This document shows, piece after piece, positions 1 to 8,288 of a DNA stretch of 51,234 bases. The translations under genes were made by a program, and so were the position numbers. The DNA lies in contig DATCBN010000030.1 of assembly GCA_036511855.1 (NCBI GenBank), positions 1 to 51,234 of the forward strand, read 5' to 3'. The notes under the pieces were generated by a model. The model saw only the letters and a program-made list of their open reading frames with translations, was not told the origin of the DNA and searched no databases. This DNA is from Candidatus Eremiobacteraceae bacterium (lineage in GTDB: Bacteria > Vulcanimicrobiota > Vulcanimicrobiia > Eremiobacterales > Eremiobacteraceae). Positions within the stretch are counted from its first letter, which is position 1. Each line of letters opens with the position of its first letter.

Positions 1-21
1 TACCTCGGAAAGGGTAGGAAA

Positions 22-496
22 ATGCCGAACAATCTCAGCGTTGTGTTAGTGCACGGCGGCTTCGTAGACGGCTAAGGCTGGATGGGCGTCTACAAAATCC
101 TCAAGGAAGACGGTTTCGATGTCAGCGTCGTCCAGAATCCCGCCCTATCGCTCAAAGGACGGGTTCCTTTTCTTGGATAAGGCCAAATTTCCAGCCGCGT
201 TCGCGGGCGACGTGGATGCCAACACGGCCGAGTTCATGGCCAACTCACAGGTGCCGTGGGGCGTGGATGCGCTTGCCGGCCAGATCACTGATCCAGCGTG
301 GAAGACAAAGCCTAGTTGGCACCTGCTCGTCACAGACGACAAGACGATCCCGCTGCCGGCACAGCAGTTCATGTCCAAACGCGCCGGTTCGACCACGACG
401 GAGGTCCCTGGTAGTCACGCGATTTACGTATCGAACCCACGTGCGGTCGCAAACCTTATCGAAACAGCCGCCGAAGGCGTGTTGGTCGCAACCTAA
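22..496 (+). pseudogene. Alpha/beta-hydrolase pseudogene
   Basis: Remnant of a small esterase-type alpha/beta hydrolase. The N-terminal part begins at ATG 22 with an oxyanion-hole stretch (VLVHGGFVDG), but an in-frame TAA at 73-75 sits where the family normally has a small residue before GW. The frame then continues to about 160, where the similarity jumps into another frame (DGFLFLDKAKFP onward), which runs through the C-terminal part with the SHAIYV histidine motif. The central block, including the nucleophile elbow (GHSxGG in the family), is missing. Stop, frame change and internal deletion together make it non-functional. A 125-residue C-terminal reading frame (119-496) remains open, but it lacks the nucleophile and is unlikely to be an enzyme. 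Family assignment comes from recognised sequence similarity. Confidence 0.85.
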
Positions 497-511
497 GCAA
501 ACGAATAGCGA

Positions 512-576
512 GCACCGGACGTGCTATCCACTGGCTCGGGCAATTGCGCCGATCAGGTGGTTGGAACGTCCGGTGC
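512..576. repeat. Inverted repeat GCACCGGACGT / ACGTCCGGTGC
   Basis: Perfect 11-bp inverted repeat with arms at 512-522 and 566-576 and a 43-bp spacer that can form further weak pairing. It lies between the pseudogene end and the 3' end of truA, two convergent genes. There is no clear U-run, so it is at best an atypical terminator or a leftover of a mobile insertion. Confidence 0.5.
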
Positions 577-606
577 GTTTCTATCACTACCTCGCCGCTT
601 CAGAAG

Positions 607-1368
607 TCACAAAGGGTCGGTGTAGTGCACGCGCTCGAGATACAATCCGTGGGCCGGAGCCGTGAATCCGGCGTCGGCGCGCATAGCCGGCTCGAGCAGC
701 CGCAACATATCGTCCGGATCGCGCTGCCCACGTCCGACCTGGACGAGCGTGCCGACGATGATGCGCACCATGTGATGCAGGTACGAGTCGGCGGTGATCC
801 AGAGCTCGATAAAGTCGCGTTCGCGTTCGACGGCGAGCGACGTGACCGTGCGCCGGGTTCCGCCGCGCACTGGCGTCGTCGCGCAGAACGCCGCAAAGTC
901 GTGTTCACCGACAAGCGCGTTTGCCGCCGCTTTGATCCTATCGAGGTCCAGGTGTGCGCCGATGTGAAACGCGCGATGTTCGTGCAACGGCGACGGCGCA
1001 GGACGATTGAGGACGCGATAACGGTAGGTTCGCGCAAGCGCCGAACCGCGAGCGGAAAAACCCGGGGCCCGCTCGACGGCGCGCACGACCGAGATGTGCG
1101 CGCTGCGAAGCATCGCGCTAAGCGCCACGGGCATTCTATACAGATCCGCCCCAGATTCGGTTACGAACGAGACGACTTGGCCCGTCGCATGCACTCCGGC
1201 ATCCGTGCGCCCTGCGTTCACGACCCGAACAGGCTGACCGAGCAGCGTGCCCAGTGCAGCCTCAAGGGCGCCGGCGACGGTGGGCAACTCCGATTGCTTC
1301 TGCATGCCGTGCATGTAGGATCCGTCGTATTCCACGACGAGCGCGATGGTGCGCGACTTCGGTTCCAT
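607..1368 (-). CDS. truA: tRNA pseudouridine(38-40) synthase TruA
   Basis: Converts uridines 38-40 in the anticodon stem-loop of many tRNAs to pseudouridine. The 253-residue protein begins with the family's VVEYDGS strand and carries the catalytic motif GRTDAGVHA, with the catalytic aspartate at about residue 56; length is typical (about 250-270). It lies 10 bp downstream of lysS on the same strand, so it is probably the last gene of the greA-lysS-truA unit. No U-rich terminator follows; only an inverted repeat lies downstream. Confidence 0.95.
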   Translation of the reverse strand: MEPKSRTIALVVEYDGSYMHGMQKQSELPTVAGALEAALGTLLGQPVRVVNAGRTDAGVHATGQVVSFVTESGADLYRMPVALSAMLRSAHISVVRAVERAPGFSARGSALARTYRYRVLNRPAPSPLHEHRAFHIGAHLDLDRIKAAANALVGEHDFAAFCATTPVRGGTRRTVTSLAVERERDFIELWITADSYLHHMVRIIVGTLVQVGRGQRDPDDMLRLLEPAMRADAGFTAPAHGLYLERVHYTDPL

Positions 1369-1378
1369 CGACGTGCGG

Positions 1379-2884
1379 CTAGCTCGACGCCTCTGGTTTT
1401 TGCAGTGGGAACAGCAGCACGTCTCGGATCGACGTCTGGCCCGTCAACAACATGACAAGCCGGTCGATGCCGATGCCGATGCCGCCGGTCGGAGGCATGC
1501 CGTATTCCAGCGCGTGGACGAAATCCCAATCGGGTTCGGGCGCTTCGGCGTCTCCCGCAGCGCGGTCGCGGGCCTGCGCGGCAAATCGCGCTCGCTGATC
1601 ATCGGGGTCGTTCAGTTCCGAGAATGCGTTCGCCGCTTCCATGCGCGCGATGAACAGTTCGAAACGCTCCACGAGCTCCGGGTCACCTGGCTTGCGTTTG
1701 GCCAGCGGCGACAGCGCGACCGGATAGAAGAGCACGTAGGTCGGATCGTTGAGATGCGGTTCGACGAACTTTTCGAAGAGCTTGTCGATGACGTGCGCGT
1801 GGCTGTCTTTAGGTCCGACGTCGACGCGCGCCGCAAGGGCCGCGGCCCTCGCGCGTTCTTCCACCAGCACGTCTTCGCGCTCGAGCCCGCCGAATCGCTT
1901 CATCGCCTCGAGAAATTCGATGCGGGCGAACGGCGCCTGCAGCTTGATCTTGCCGTCCGCGAATTCGTGTTCGCCGCGAATGCCCGCGGCGGCGGCGACG
2001 TGCAAGATCAGGTCTTGCGATAGCTGGAGCATGCCTTCAAAATCGGTGTACGCTTCGTACAGCTCGAGCATGGTGAACTCGGGGTTGTGCGTCCGGTCGA
2101 TGCCTTCGTTGCGGAACGTCCGTCCGATTTCGTAGACCTTTTCCATGCCGCCGACGATGCAGCGCTTGAGGTTCAGCTCCGTGGCGATGCGCAGCTGCAG
2201 CGGAATGTCCAGCGCATTTGAATGCGTGACAAACGGCCGTGCGTTCGCGCCGCCGGCCACGCTCATCAGGGTCGGCGTTTCCACTTCTGAGAAACCGCGA
2301 TCGTCAAGGTAGCGCCGAATCCCCGAGATGATCTTGCTGCGCAAGAGCATCGTGTCGAGAACCGGCCGGTTGACGATGAGGTCCACGTAGCGCCGGCGAT
2401 AGCGCGTTTCGGCGTCGGTCAGACCGTGAAATTTTTCCGGCAAAGGCCGCAGGCTTTTCGCAAGGACGACGAGTTCGCGCGCGCCGATCGTGAGCTCACC
2501 GGTCTTGGTGCGAAACGGCTCGCCCGTTACGCCGATCACGTCGCCGCGATCCAACGCATCTACGAGCGCGAATGCGTCGCTGAGATCGGCGGCGCTGAAG
2601 AACGCTTGGATTCGCCCGGATTGATCCGCCAGGTCGCCAAACGCCACTTTCTTGCCCATGCGCCGAAGGTTGCCCAACCTCCCGGCCACAGAGACGGATG
2701 CGCCGGAGTGTTCGCTCGGACCGAGACGATCGAACTCCTCGCGCAGCGCTGCCGCCGTGTGAGACCTGTGATAGACGGTGTGCGCGAACGGATCCAATCC
2801 GAGCGCGCGCAACCCTTCGAGTTTGGCGCGCCTGGCCTTGATGAGTTCGGCTTCGGTGGCGCCGAGCTCGGGCTCCCGGCTCAT
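1379..2884 (-). CDS. lysS: Lysyl-tRNA synthetase, class II
   Basis: Charges tRNA-Lys with lysine in the cytoplasm. The 501-residue protein has an N-terminal OB-fold anticodon-binding domain (about 60-145, including GRLGNLRRMGKKVAF), then the class II catalytic core with motif 2 (FRNEGIDRTHNPEF, about 257-270) and motif 3 (GGIGIGIDRLVML near the C-terminus). The ATG start overlaps the greA stop as ATGA, which supports this start and implies translational coupling. A greA-lysS pairing is known from other bacteria. Nothing looks degenerate. Confidence 0.97.
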   Translation of the reverse strand: MSREPELGATEAELIKARRAKLEGLRALGLDPFAHTVYHRSHTAAALREEFDRLGPSEHSGASVSVAGRLGNLRRMGKKVAFGDLADQSGRIQAFFSAADLSDAFALVDALDRGDVIGVTGEPFRTKTGELTIGARELVVLAKSLRPLPEKFHGLTDAETRYRRRYVDLIVNRPVLDTMLLRSKIISGIRRYLDDRGFSEVETPTLMSVAGGANARPFVTHSNALDIPLQLRIATELNLKRCIVGGMEKVYEIGRTFRNEGIDRTHNPEFTMLELYEAYTDFEGMLQLSQDLILHVAAAAGIRGEHEFADGKIKLQAPFARIEFLEAMKRFGGLEREDVLVEERARAAALAARVDVGPKDSHAHVIDKLFEKFVEPHLNDPTYVLFYPVALSPLAKRKPGDPELVERFELFIARMEAANAFSELNDPDDQRARFAAQARDRAAGDAEAPEPDWDFVHALEYGMPPTGGIGIGIDRLVMLLTGQTSIRDVLLFPLQKPEASS

Positions 2885-3390
2885 TTTGCCTTCGCTTTTG
2901 CGCCGGTCTTCCGATTGCCCCTGATGGACAGGATCTTGAGTTGGATCTCGCCGCCCGGCGTGGCGACGTTGAGCGTCTGGCCGGGCTTGGCGCCGATGAG
3001 CGCGATGCCGATCGGGGATTCGTTGGAGATCTTCGCGTTGAGCGGATCACTTTCCGTGGAGCCCACGATGGTGTAGTCGAGATCGGCGCCGGTGTTCATG
3101 TTCTTGATCTTGACCGTGCTGCCGAGGTGGACCTCGTCACCGCCGCCTTCGCTTTCTTCGATGATGCGCGCGCTGCGGATCATCACTTCGAGTTTTAGGA
3201 TGCGGCCTTCGACGAAGGCTTGCTCTTGCTTCGCGTCCTCGTACTCCGCATTTTCAGAGATGTCGCCGAATTCTTTCGCTTGGCGAATGCGGTCGTTGAC
3301 TTCTTTGCGGTGGACGGTCTTCAAGTCGTCAAGCTCGGCTTCGAGTTTGCGCAGGCCGTCTTCGGTGAGCAGGGTCTCTCTCTCGTTCAT
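2881..3390 (-). CDS. greA: Transcription elongation factor GreA
   Basis: Binds the secondary channel of RNA polymerase and stimulates cleavage of backtracked transcripts. The N-terminal coiled coil (about 1-75) carries GDISENAEY, with the acidic tip residues at about 43 and 46, followed by the FKBP-like domain (about 85-160). At 169 residues it is slightly longer than the usual 158 because of a Lys/Ala-rich tail. A GGAG Shine-Dalgarno lies about 6 nt before the ATG. It starts 16 bp after the preceding gene on the same strand and overlaps lysS by 4 bp, so it probably belongs to a longer operon. Confidence 0.96.
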   Translation of the reverse strand: MNERETLLTEDGLRKLEAELDDLKTVHRKEVNDRIRQAKEFGDISENAEYEDAKQEQAFVEGRILKLEVMIRSARIIEESEGGGDEVHLGSTVKIKNMNTGADLDYTIVGSTESDPLNAKISNESPIGIALIGAKPGQTLNVATPGGEIQLKILSIRGNRKTGAKAKAK

Positions 3391-3406
3391 CGTTTCTCCA
3401 AGATAG

Positions 3407-4342
3407 CTAGCTGGTAACGGTCGATGTTATGCCGACCGGATTCAATTCCTTGATGCGCGGGCGGAATTGCAGGCGCCGCAGCAAGTCGACGTAGTCGCTT
3501 TCTGCGACTTCGTCCCAACGCTTGCCTAGCAGTGCGAGCAGCGCCGCCTCCATCACATTTGTGCCGAAGGAGCGGCCGCCAAGCTCGGGCGTGCTTGTGA
3601 CGAGCCGCGCGACGCCGCGAACGCGAAGCTCCTCCACGTTTTTAGATGTGACGGTATTCGTGAGCACGGTCTTGCCGCGCATATCGTCGGGCATGTTCTG
3701 GCGGATGAAGTGGAAATCGCCCGCCACGACGGCCGCGCGCGCATAGTATTCCGGAAACTTCGGCTCTGGCGGCCGGTCTTGCTTTTTTCCCGTTGGATAG
3801 AAGAATTGGAACGGCAGCTTGCACGCATCGGGCAGATACTTCTCGGCGAGCGCTTCGAATTCGCTCAGCGACGATACCGGTTTGTCGATACCAAGCGCGA
3901 AGATGAAATCGCCGAACATCACGTCGGCACCGGCGGCCACGAGCGCTTGCGCCATCCCAAACCTATCGAGCGCGCTCACCATCAACACGGGCAAACCGCG
4001 AAAGTCGACGATCCCGTTCTCTTGCAAGTAGGTCACGGTCTCGCGCTCGAGCGTGTTCTTGAGCCCGCTGCCGTCCACCACCGGCGTGATCTTCACCGCC
4101 TCCAGCATGCGCAGGCCGTCGCGCATCGCAAAGCGCTTGGTGCCGGCATAAAGGTAGACGTCGATGCCGCCAAGCCCGATGGCATCGACGGTGCCGTCGA
4201 GTTCGCGCAAGGCTGCGATGGCGCGGTCGAGCGATCCGTCGAAGCCGATGCGCCGGATGTCGAACGTCTCGCCGAGCCACTGAGTCTCCACCCGGTGATC
4301 GCGCGACGACGATCCCAGGCTGACCGAGACGACTTTCTTCAT
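3407..4342 (-). CDS. Uncharacterised conserved protein paired with acyl-ACP reductase-like gene
   Basis: A 311-residue soluble protein beginning MKKVVSVSLGSSSRDHRVET. I recall similar proteins carrying the database label quinate 5-dehydrogenase, but I see no Rossmann glycine motif and do not trust that function. Visible features include a GLGGIDVYLYAG stretch (about 55-66), a conserved-looking VVDGSGLKNTLER segment, and a C-terminal STPELGGRSFGTN motif. The ATG overlaps the stop of the upstream reductase gene as ATGA, so the two proteins are translationally coupled and probably act together or in sequence. A longer open frame upstream (to 4984) only shadows the reductase gene; the overlap and the protein similarity favour the start at 4342. 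Confidence 0.8.
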   Translation of the reverse strand: MKKVVSVSLGSSSRDHRVETQWLGETFDIRRIGFDGSLDRAIAALRELDGTVDAIGLGGIDVYLYAGTKRFAMRDGLRMLEAVKITPVVDGSGLKNTLERETVTYLQENGIVDFRGLPVLMVSALDRFGMAQALVAAGADVMFGDFIFALGIDKPVSSLSEFEALAEKYLPDACKLPFQFFYPTGKKQDRPPEPKFPEYYARAAVVAGDFHFIRQNMPDDMRGKTVLTNTVTSKNVEELRVRGVARLVTSTPELGGRSFGTNVMEAALLALLGKRWDEVAESDYVDLLRRLQFRPRIKELNPVGITSTVTS

Positions 4343-5478
4343 TGCACCGCCGGCAGCGGGCGGACCTGATCGACCGAAATCGCGTGGCCGTTGGTGGATC
4401 GCGCCGCACGCGCAGCCCGCGCGAGCATCCGCGTCTTCGCGATCTTCTCTTCGGTGACCGGCTTGTCGAACGCGCGCATGCCGGCCAAGACGAAGCCGTG
4501 CTTTGCCGCCAGCTGTTCGATCTCGAGGACCTTGTGGATATTGATGCCGCGACCGAGCGAAAAATTCTCGATGCGATTTTCGAGGGTGAGGATCATGGTC
4601 TCGGACATGCACGCAAGCGCGACCGCATCGGGCAGACCGAAGTCGAAGTTGAAATTCGGATCGCCCGGCACGCGGATGTTTCCGCCTTCGGTGACGAGCA
4701 CGTCCGGCCGCTCGGACGCGACGCGGCGCGAAACGTCGTGCGGCAGCGAGACCTCGCACACGACTGCGCCGGGCCGCAGGTCTTCCGGCTCGACGATGCA
4801 CGAGGTTGCGGCAGTCGCGGTCAGGACGATGTCGGCGTTGCGAACGGCGTCGGCCACATCGGTCGTGCAGTCGAGCATGGCGCTGACGTGGGGCTGCATG
4901 GCGTGCCGAAGATTCTTCAAGCGAGTGGCGTTGCGCGCAGCGAGCGTGAGACGGGCGACCTTGTTCCCCAGGATCTGCGCACACGCCGAGCCGATGCTGC
5001 CGGTGGCGCCGATGACTGCTGCGCTCGCGGTGGAGAGATCGATGTCCATCTCGCGCGCCCCGCGCAGCAAGCTCTGGATGGCCGAAGCAATGGTATACGA
5101 GTTGCCGGTCGTGACGGCGATGGGGCAGTTCTCAGCCACCGTCACGCCGCCGTCGCCGACGACTGCGGTGAAGCCGCCTAGGCCGACGATGTCGCAGCCG
5201 AGCTCGGCGGCAAGATTGGCGCCGGCGATCACGCGCGCCATGGCCTCTTCTCGCGGCAATTCAAGCCACTGCTCGGGAAGCAGCGGCGTGCCGATGAAAA
5301 ACCCTTCGATCTCCTCGCCGGTCAGGCTACGAACGCCGGTGATCGTCGAGACCTTGTAGGCCGGCATCCACTCGAGGATCTTTTTGATGAGCGGCATGCC
5401 CTTGCCGACTGCCTTTGGTTCGTACCGCAGGACATCGTCGTACGACAGCGGGTGGATGAGGAACCCGAACTTGCGCAA
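4339..5478 (-). CDS. Long-chain acyl-ACP reductase-like oxidoreductase
   Basis: 379 residues resembling the cyanobacterial aldehyde-forming acyl-ACP reductase (AAR), which reduces fatty acyl-ACP to fatty aldehyde with NADPH. A dinucleotide-binding motif GATGSIGSA is at 157-165, preceded by TTGNSYT (family TTGNTHT). Cys290 in the ALACMSET segment lines up with the cysteine that carries the acyl thioester in AAR, and is followed by NFSLGRGINIHK (family NFSWGRNQITIEK). The start is TTG with no strong Shine-Dalgarno, so the N-terminus is uncertain by a few residues. No aldehyde-deformylating oxygenase gene is adjacent, unlike the cyanobacterial alkane pair. Databases often label such proteins shikimate or saccharopine dehydrogenase. 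The family call is good; the actual substrate is unknown. Confidence 0.75.
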   Translation of the reverse strand: MRKFGFLIHPLSYDDVLRYEPKAVGKGMPLIKKILEWMPAYKVSTITGVRSLTGEEIEGFFIGTPLLPEQWLELPREEAMARVIAGANLAAELGCDIVGLGGFTAVVGDGGVTVAENCPIAVTTGNSYTIASAIQSLLRGAREMDIDLSTASAAVIGATGSIGSACAQILGNKVARLTLAARNATRLKNLRHAMQPHVSAMLDCTTDVADAVRNADIVLTATAATSCIVEPEDLRPGAVVCEVSLPHDVSRRVASERPDVLVTEGGNIRVPGDPNFNFDFGLPDAVALACMSETMILTLENRIENFSLGRGINIHKVLEIEQLAAKHGFVLAGMRAFDKPVTEEKIAKTRMLARAARAARSTNGHAISVDQVRPLPAVQ

Positions 5479-5572
5479 AGAGCGTGCCGCCTCGAGAGTT
5501 TCGCGTGCATTGGCAATCAGGATACCGGCCAGCTCTTTGCCGACCGGACCCGAAGTGCGACCTCGGTTATTA

Positions 5573-6025
5573 TTACCCGACGCGGCCCTCCGGCCCTTCG
5601 CTCTTGGCTTTGAGCGCCCGCAGCATCATGAGAGAATTCTCTTCAACCTTCTTGTGAAGGATGGGTCCGATCAGCTCGGCGAGCGTGGGCACACCGAAGT
5701 CGTAGTCCACTGCGAGGACCACGTGCGTCACGCCATCGTGTTCCTCAAATGTCCAGAAACCCTCGAATTTGTCGAGATCGCCATCCAATAACCGGTAGTC
5801 GATGCGCGTGTGCTCGTCGTCGAACACGTCTTCTTCCGTCCATTCGATGGGCGCCTCTTCGACGAGCGTCTTCCAACGCGTTATAGTCTTCTTGCCGTCG
5901 CGGCGAACGATGTGGACGTACTCGACGTCGGGCATGAACTCGGCGTAGCGTTCCATGTCCTTCGCCAGTTCGTAGATCTTCCGCCGCGGCGCGGCGATAT
6001 CTATTGCGGTTTCGACGTACGGCAT
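5573..6025 (-). CDS. SRPBCC-fold (polyketide cyclase/COQ10-like) protein
   Basis: A 150-residue single-domain protein with the opening typical of the START/SRPBCC ligand-binding fold (ETAIDIAAPRRKIYELAKDMERY) and the closing helix (PILHKKVEENSLMMLRALK). Such proteins bind hydrophobic ligands such as quinones, lipids or polyketides. It lies 94 bp upstream of the acyl-ACP reductase-like gene on the same strand, so a role with an acyl or lipid ligand is conceivable, but that is inference. No catalytic residues can be assigned. It ends with tandem stops TAATAA. Confidence 0.75.
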   Translation of the reverse strand: MPYVETAIDIAAPRRKIYELAKDMERYAEFMPDVEYVHIVRRDGKKTITRWKTLVEEAPIEWTEEDVFDDEHTRIDYRLLDGDLDKFEGFWTFEEHDGVTHVVLAVDYDFGVPTLAELIGPILHKKVEENSLMMLRALKAKSEGPEGRVG

Positions 6026-6134
6026 GGCGAAATTACTCGAGGCCTTTCAGACTTCCGGCCCCGGGCGATTTCCGAGTCGGGCATAAAAAGGAAGCGGCCG
6101 AGTTGATCTCGACCGGCGCGGCCGTAGCGGATGT

Positions 6135-7412
6135 TCATCGGCCATTGAGGACCCCCAATTTTTCCTTGGCCTTCGCCGTTCCTTGTGCGAAGATAGCCAT
6201 ACCTTCATCGATTTCGGCTTCAGTGACGATGAGCGGCGGTTCGAGCCGGATCACGCGCTGTTCGTTCAGCGTATATGCTGCGGTCATGCCAAGTTTGAGA
6301 CACTCCGGAATGATCACGCCCGCGTAACCCTCGCTCGTCAGTTCGACCCCGACGACGAGCCCGCGGCCGCGCACTTCGGCGATGACATCGGGCATGCGCG
6401 CCTGCAATGCTCGCGCCTTTTCGAGCAGATAGACGCCCATCGTGCGCGCTCGTTCGACGAGCCGTTCTTCCTTCAACACGCCGAGCGCCGCGAGCCCCGC
6501 CGTGCAGGCGAGCGGATTGCCGCCGAACGTCGAGGTGTGAACGAGCGGCGATTTGCCGAATGCTTGCATCCATACGTCGGGCCGCGCGATCGTCGCACCG
6601 ATCGGCACAACACCGCCGGATAGTCCCTTGGCGACCGTGATGATGTCCGGCACGACGCCTTCGTGATCGACTCCCCAAAGGTAGCCGGTGCGCCCGAGCC
6701 CGGTCTGCACTTCATCAGCGATGAAGAGCGCGTTGTGCTTGTCGCAAAGTTCGCGCACGCCTCTGAGGTAGCCGTCGGGCGGCAAGATGACGCCGCCCTC
6801 GCATTGGATGGGTTCGACGATAAACGCGGCCGCGCCGGGCAGTGCGCGGTCGAGCGCGTCGAGATCGCCGAACTTCACGTGTTCGAATTCCGGCACCAGC
6901 GGCTTGAACGAATCTTTGAAGATGTCCCGTCCGGTCGCGGTCAAGCTGCCCATCGTCTTGCCGTGGTAAGCGTTATGCGTCGAGACGATATGCACGCGCT
7001 TGGTGGACAATCGCGCCATCTTCAGCGCCGCTTCCACTGCTTCGGTGCCGCTGTTCGAAAAGAAAGTGATCTGAAGGTCGCCGGGGGCGATCGCCGCGAG
7101 CTCTCGTGCGAGCGACCCCATCTGTTCGTTGAAGAACACACGTGTGGACAGCGACATGCGGTCGAGCTGCTTCTTGACCGCTGCCACCACTTTCGGATGG
7201 CTGTGGCCCAGAGTGAAGACGCCGTACCCGCCGCAAAAATCCAAATAGGATTTGCCGTTGCTATCGAAGACGCGGCAGCCCTGCGCGTGATCTTCCACGG
7301 GGGCGCCGGCGACTTTCATGAATCGCGCAAGCGGCGGATTCACGAACTCTTTATAGTCGGCATAGACTTTGTCGAAGAGCGAGATCTGTTCTGTGTCCAA
7401 CTGTTTGGCCAT
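6135..7412 (-). CDS. Class III aminotransferase, putrescine aminotransferase-like
   Basis: 425-residue PLP enzyme that resembles E. coli putrescine:2-oxoglutarate aminotransferase throughout. Motifs include GGYGVFTLGH (61-70), SNSGTEAVEAALK (119-131), PIQCEGGVILPP (201-212), DEVQTG with the PLP-ring aspartate at 233, and AKGLSGG with the Schiff-base lysine at 262. It transfers an amino group from a diamine or omega-amino acid to a 2-oxo acid; acetylornithine or 4-aminobutyrate remain possible substrates. The reading frame extends upstream to 7652, but the start at 7412 matches the family N-terminus and leaves an 88-bp divergent promoter region shared with the hydrolase gene. Confidence 0.85.
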   Translation of the reverse strand: MAKQLDTEQISLFDKVYADYKEFVNPPLARFMKVAGAPVEDHAQGCRVFDSNGKSYLDFCGGYGVFTLGHSHPKVVAAVKKQLDRMSLSTRVFFNEQMGSLARELAAIAPGDLQITFFSNSGTEAVEAALKMARLSTKRVHIVSTHNAYHGKTMGSLTATGRDIFKDSFKPLVPEFEHVKFGDLDALDRALPGAAAFIVEPIQCEGGVILPPDGYLRGVRELCDKHNALFIADEVQTGLGRTGYLWGVDHEGVVPDIITVAKGLSGGVVPIGATIARPDVWMQAFGKSPLVHTSTFGGNPLACTAGLAALGVLKEERLVERARTMGVYLLEKARALQARMPDVIAEVRGRGLVVGVELTSEGYAGVIIPECLKLGMTAAYTLNEQRVIRLEPPLIVTEAEIDEGMAIFAQGTAKAKEKLGVLNGR

Positions 7413-7500
7413 GCACCGCTTGTTCCGTGCCGTGTTTGGCCGGGACCTTTTCCGTGCGTGCAGAGGGACGTGTACGGGCGCAAAGAACGAGTGCGGCGCG

Positions 7501-8283
7501 ATGATGACTCGGTTCGCCAAATCAGGATACGTTAGGATTGCATATGCGGAAGCCGGAGCCGGCGATCCAGTCATCTTTCTGCATGGCGTTGGAGCGACCA
7601 AGCGCTGTTGGGCCGACCAGTTGCAAGCAATGTCGAATCGATTCCGCTGCATCGCGCTCGACTATCGCGGTTACGGCGAATCGGAGGTGCCGCCGTTAGA
7701 AAGCATTTCCCGCGAGGCGTACGCGCGCGACGTGGCTGCGGTGATGGACGCCGCGGGCATCGATCGAGCGGTGCTGTGCGGAAACTCCCTCGGCGGCGTA
7801 GTGGCCCTTGAGTTCTATAGTCAATTCCCCGAGCGCGTCAAGTCTCTGATCCTCGTGGATTCATTCGCCTACTATCCCGGCGGTGCGGAGAGTTTACCCG
7901 ATCGCATCAAGACGCTCGACGACCTCGGCATTGATAAATTCGCCGAGACGCGATCGCGCGCTTTGTTTGGTCCGGATGCGCCGGAATCGCTCGTCGAGAG
8001 CGCCCGCGCCGACCTCGCGTCAATTCCGCTGGAAGTCTACAAGGCGTCGACGCGCGCGACGTGGACGGGCGACTACCGCGCCCTCTTGCCAAAGATCGAA
8101 GTAGGCGCACTCGTGATGTGGGGCGAGTACGATACGAAGATCGCGCCGCGTCCGCTTAGCGAGGAGCTCGCCCGCGCCATCCCGGCCTGCGGAGAAGTCA
8201 GCGAAGTCCCCCGCGCCGGCCATATCCCGCAGATGGAGAATCCGGTCGCTTTCAATGCCGTCGTCGCCGATTTTCTGAAGTAG
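7501..8283 (+). CDS. Alpha/beta-hydrolase
   Basis: 260-residue hydrolase of the 3-oxoadipate-enol-lactonase/haloperoxidase-like type. Visible are the oxyanion strand FLHGVGATKRCW (26-37), the strand LDYRGYGES, the nucleophile elbow CGNSLGG with Ser at about 96, the acid in WGEYDTKIAP and the histidine in AGHIPQMENP near the C-terminus. The catalytic triad is complete, so it should be an active esterase, lactonase or similar, but the substrate cannot be inferred. The start is one of two tandem ATGs at 7501/7504. It is divergent from the aminotransferase gene and ends 5 bp before the CYTH-CHAD gene. Confidence 0.85.
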   Translation: MMTRFAKSGYVRIAYAEAGAGDPVIFLHGVGATKRCWADQLQAMSNRFRCIALDYRGYGESEVPPLESISREAYARDVAAVMDAAGIDRAVLCGNSLGGVVALEFYSQFPERVKSLILVDSFAYYPGGAESLPDRIKTLDDLGIDKFAETRSRALFGPDAPESLVESARADLASIPLEVYKASTRATWTGDYRALLPKIEVGALVMWGEYDTKIAPRPLSEELARAIPACGEVSEVPRAGHIPQMENPVAFNAVVADFLK

Positions 8284-8288
8284 CGCCG

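Noticed and set aside
544-1455. Long plus-strand reading frame opposite truA
   Set aside because: Arg-rich, without family features, and lies antisense to a clear truA; a typical high-GC shadow frame.
7413-7652. 80-residue N-terminal extension of the aminotransferase
   Set aside because: Not homologous to class III aminotransferases and runs across the divergent promoter into the hydrolase gene.
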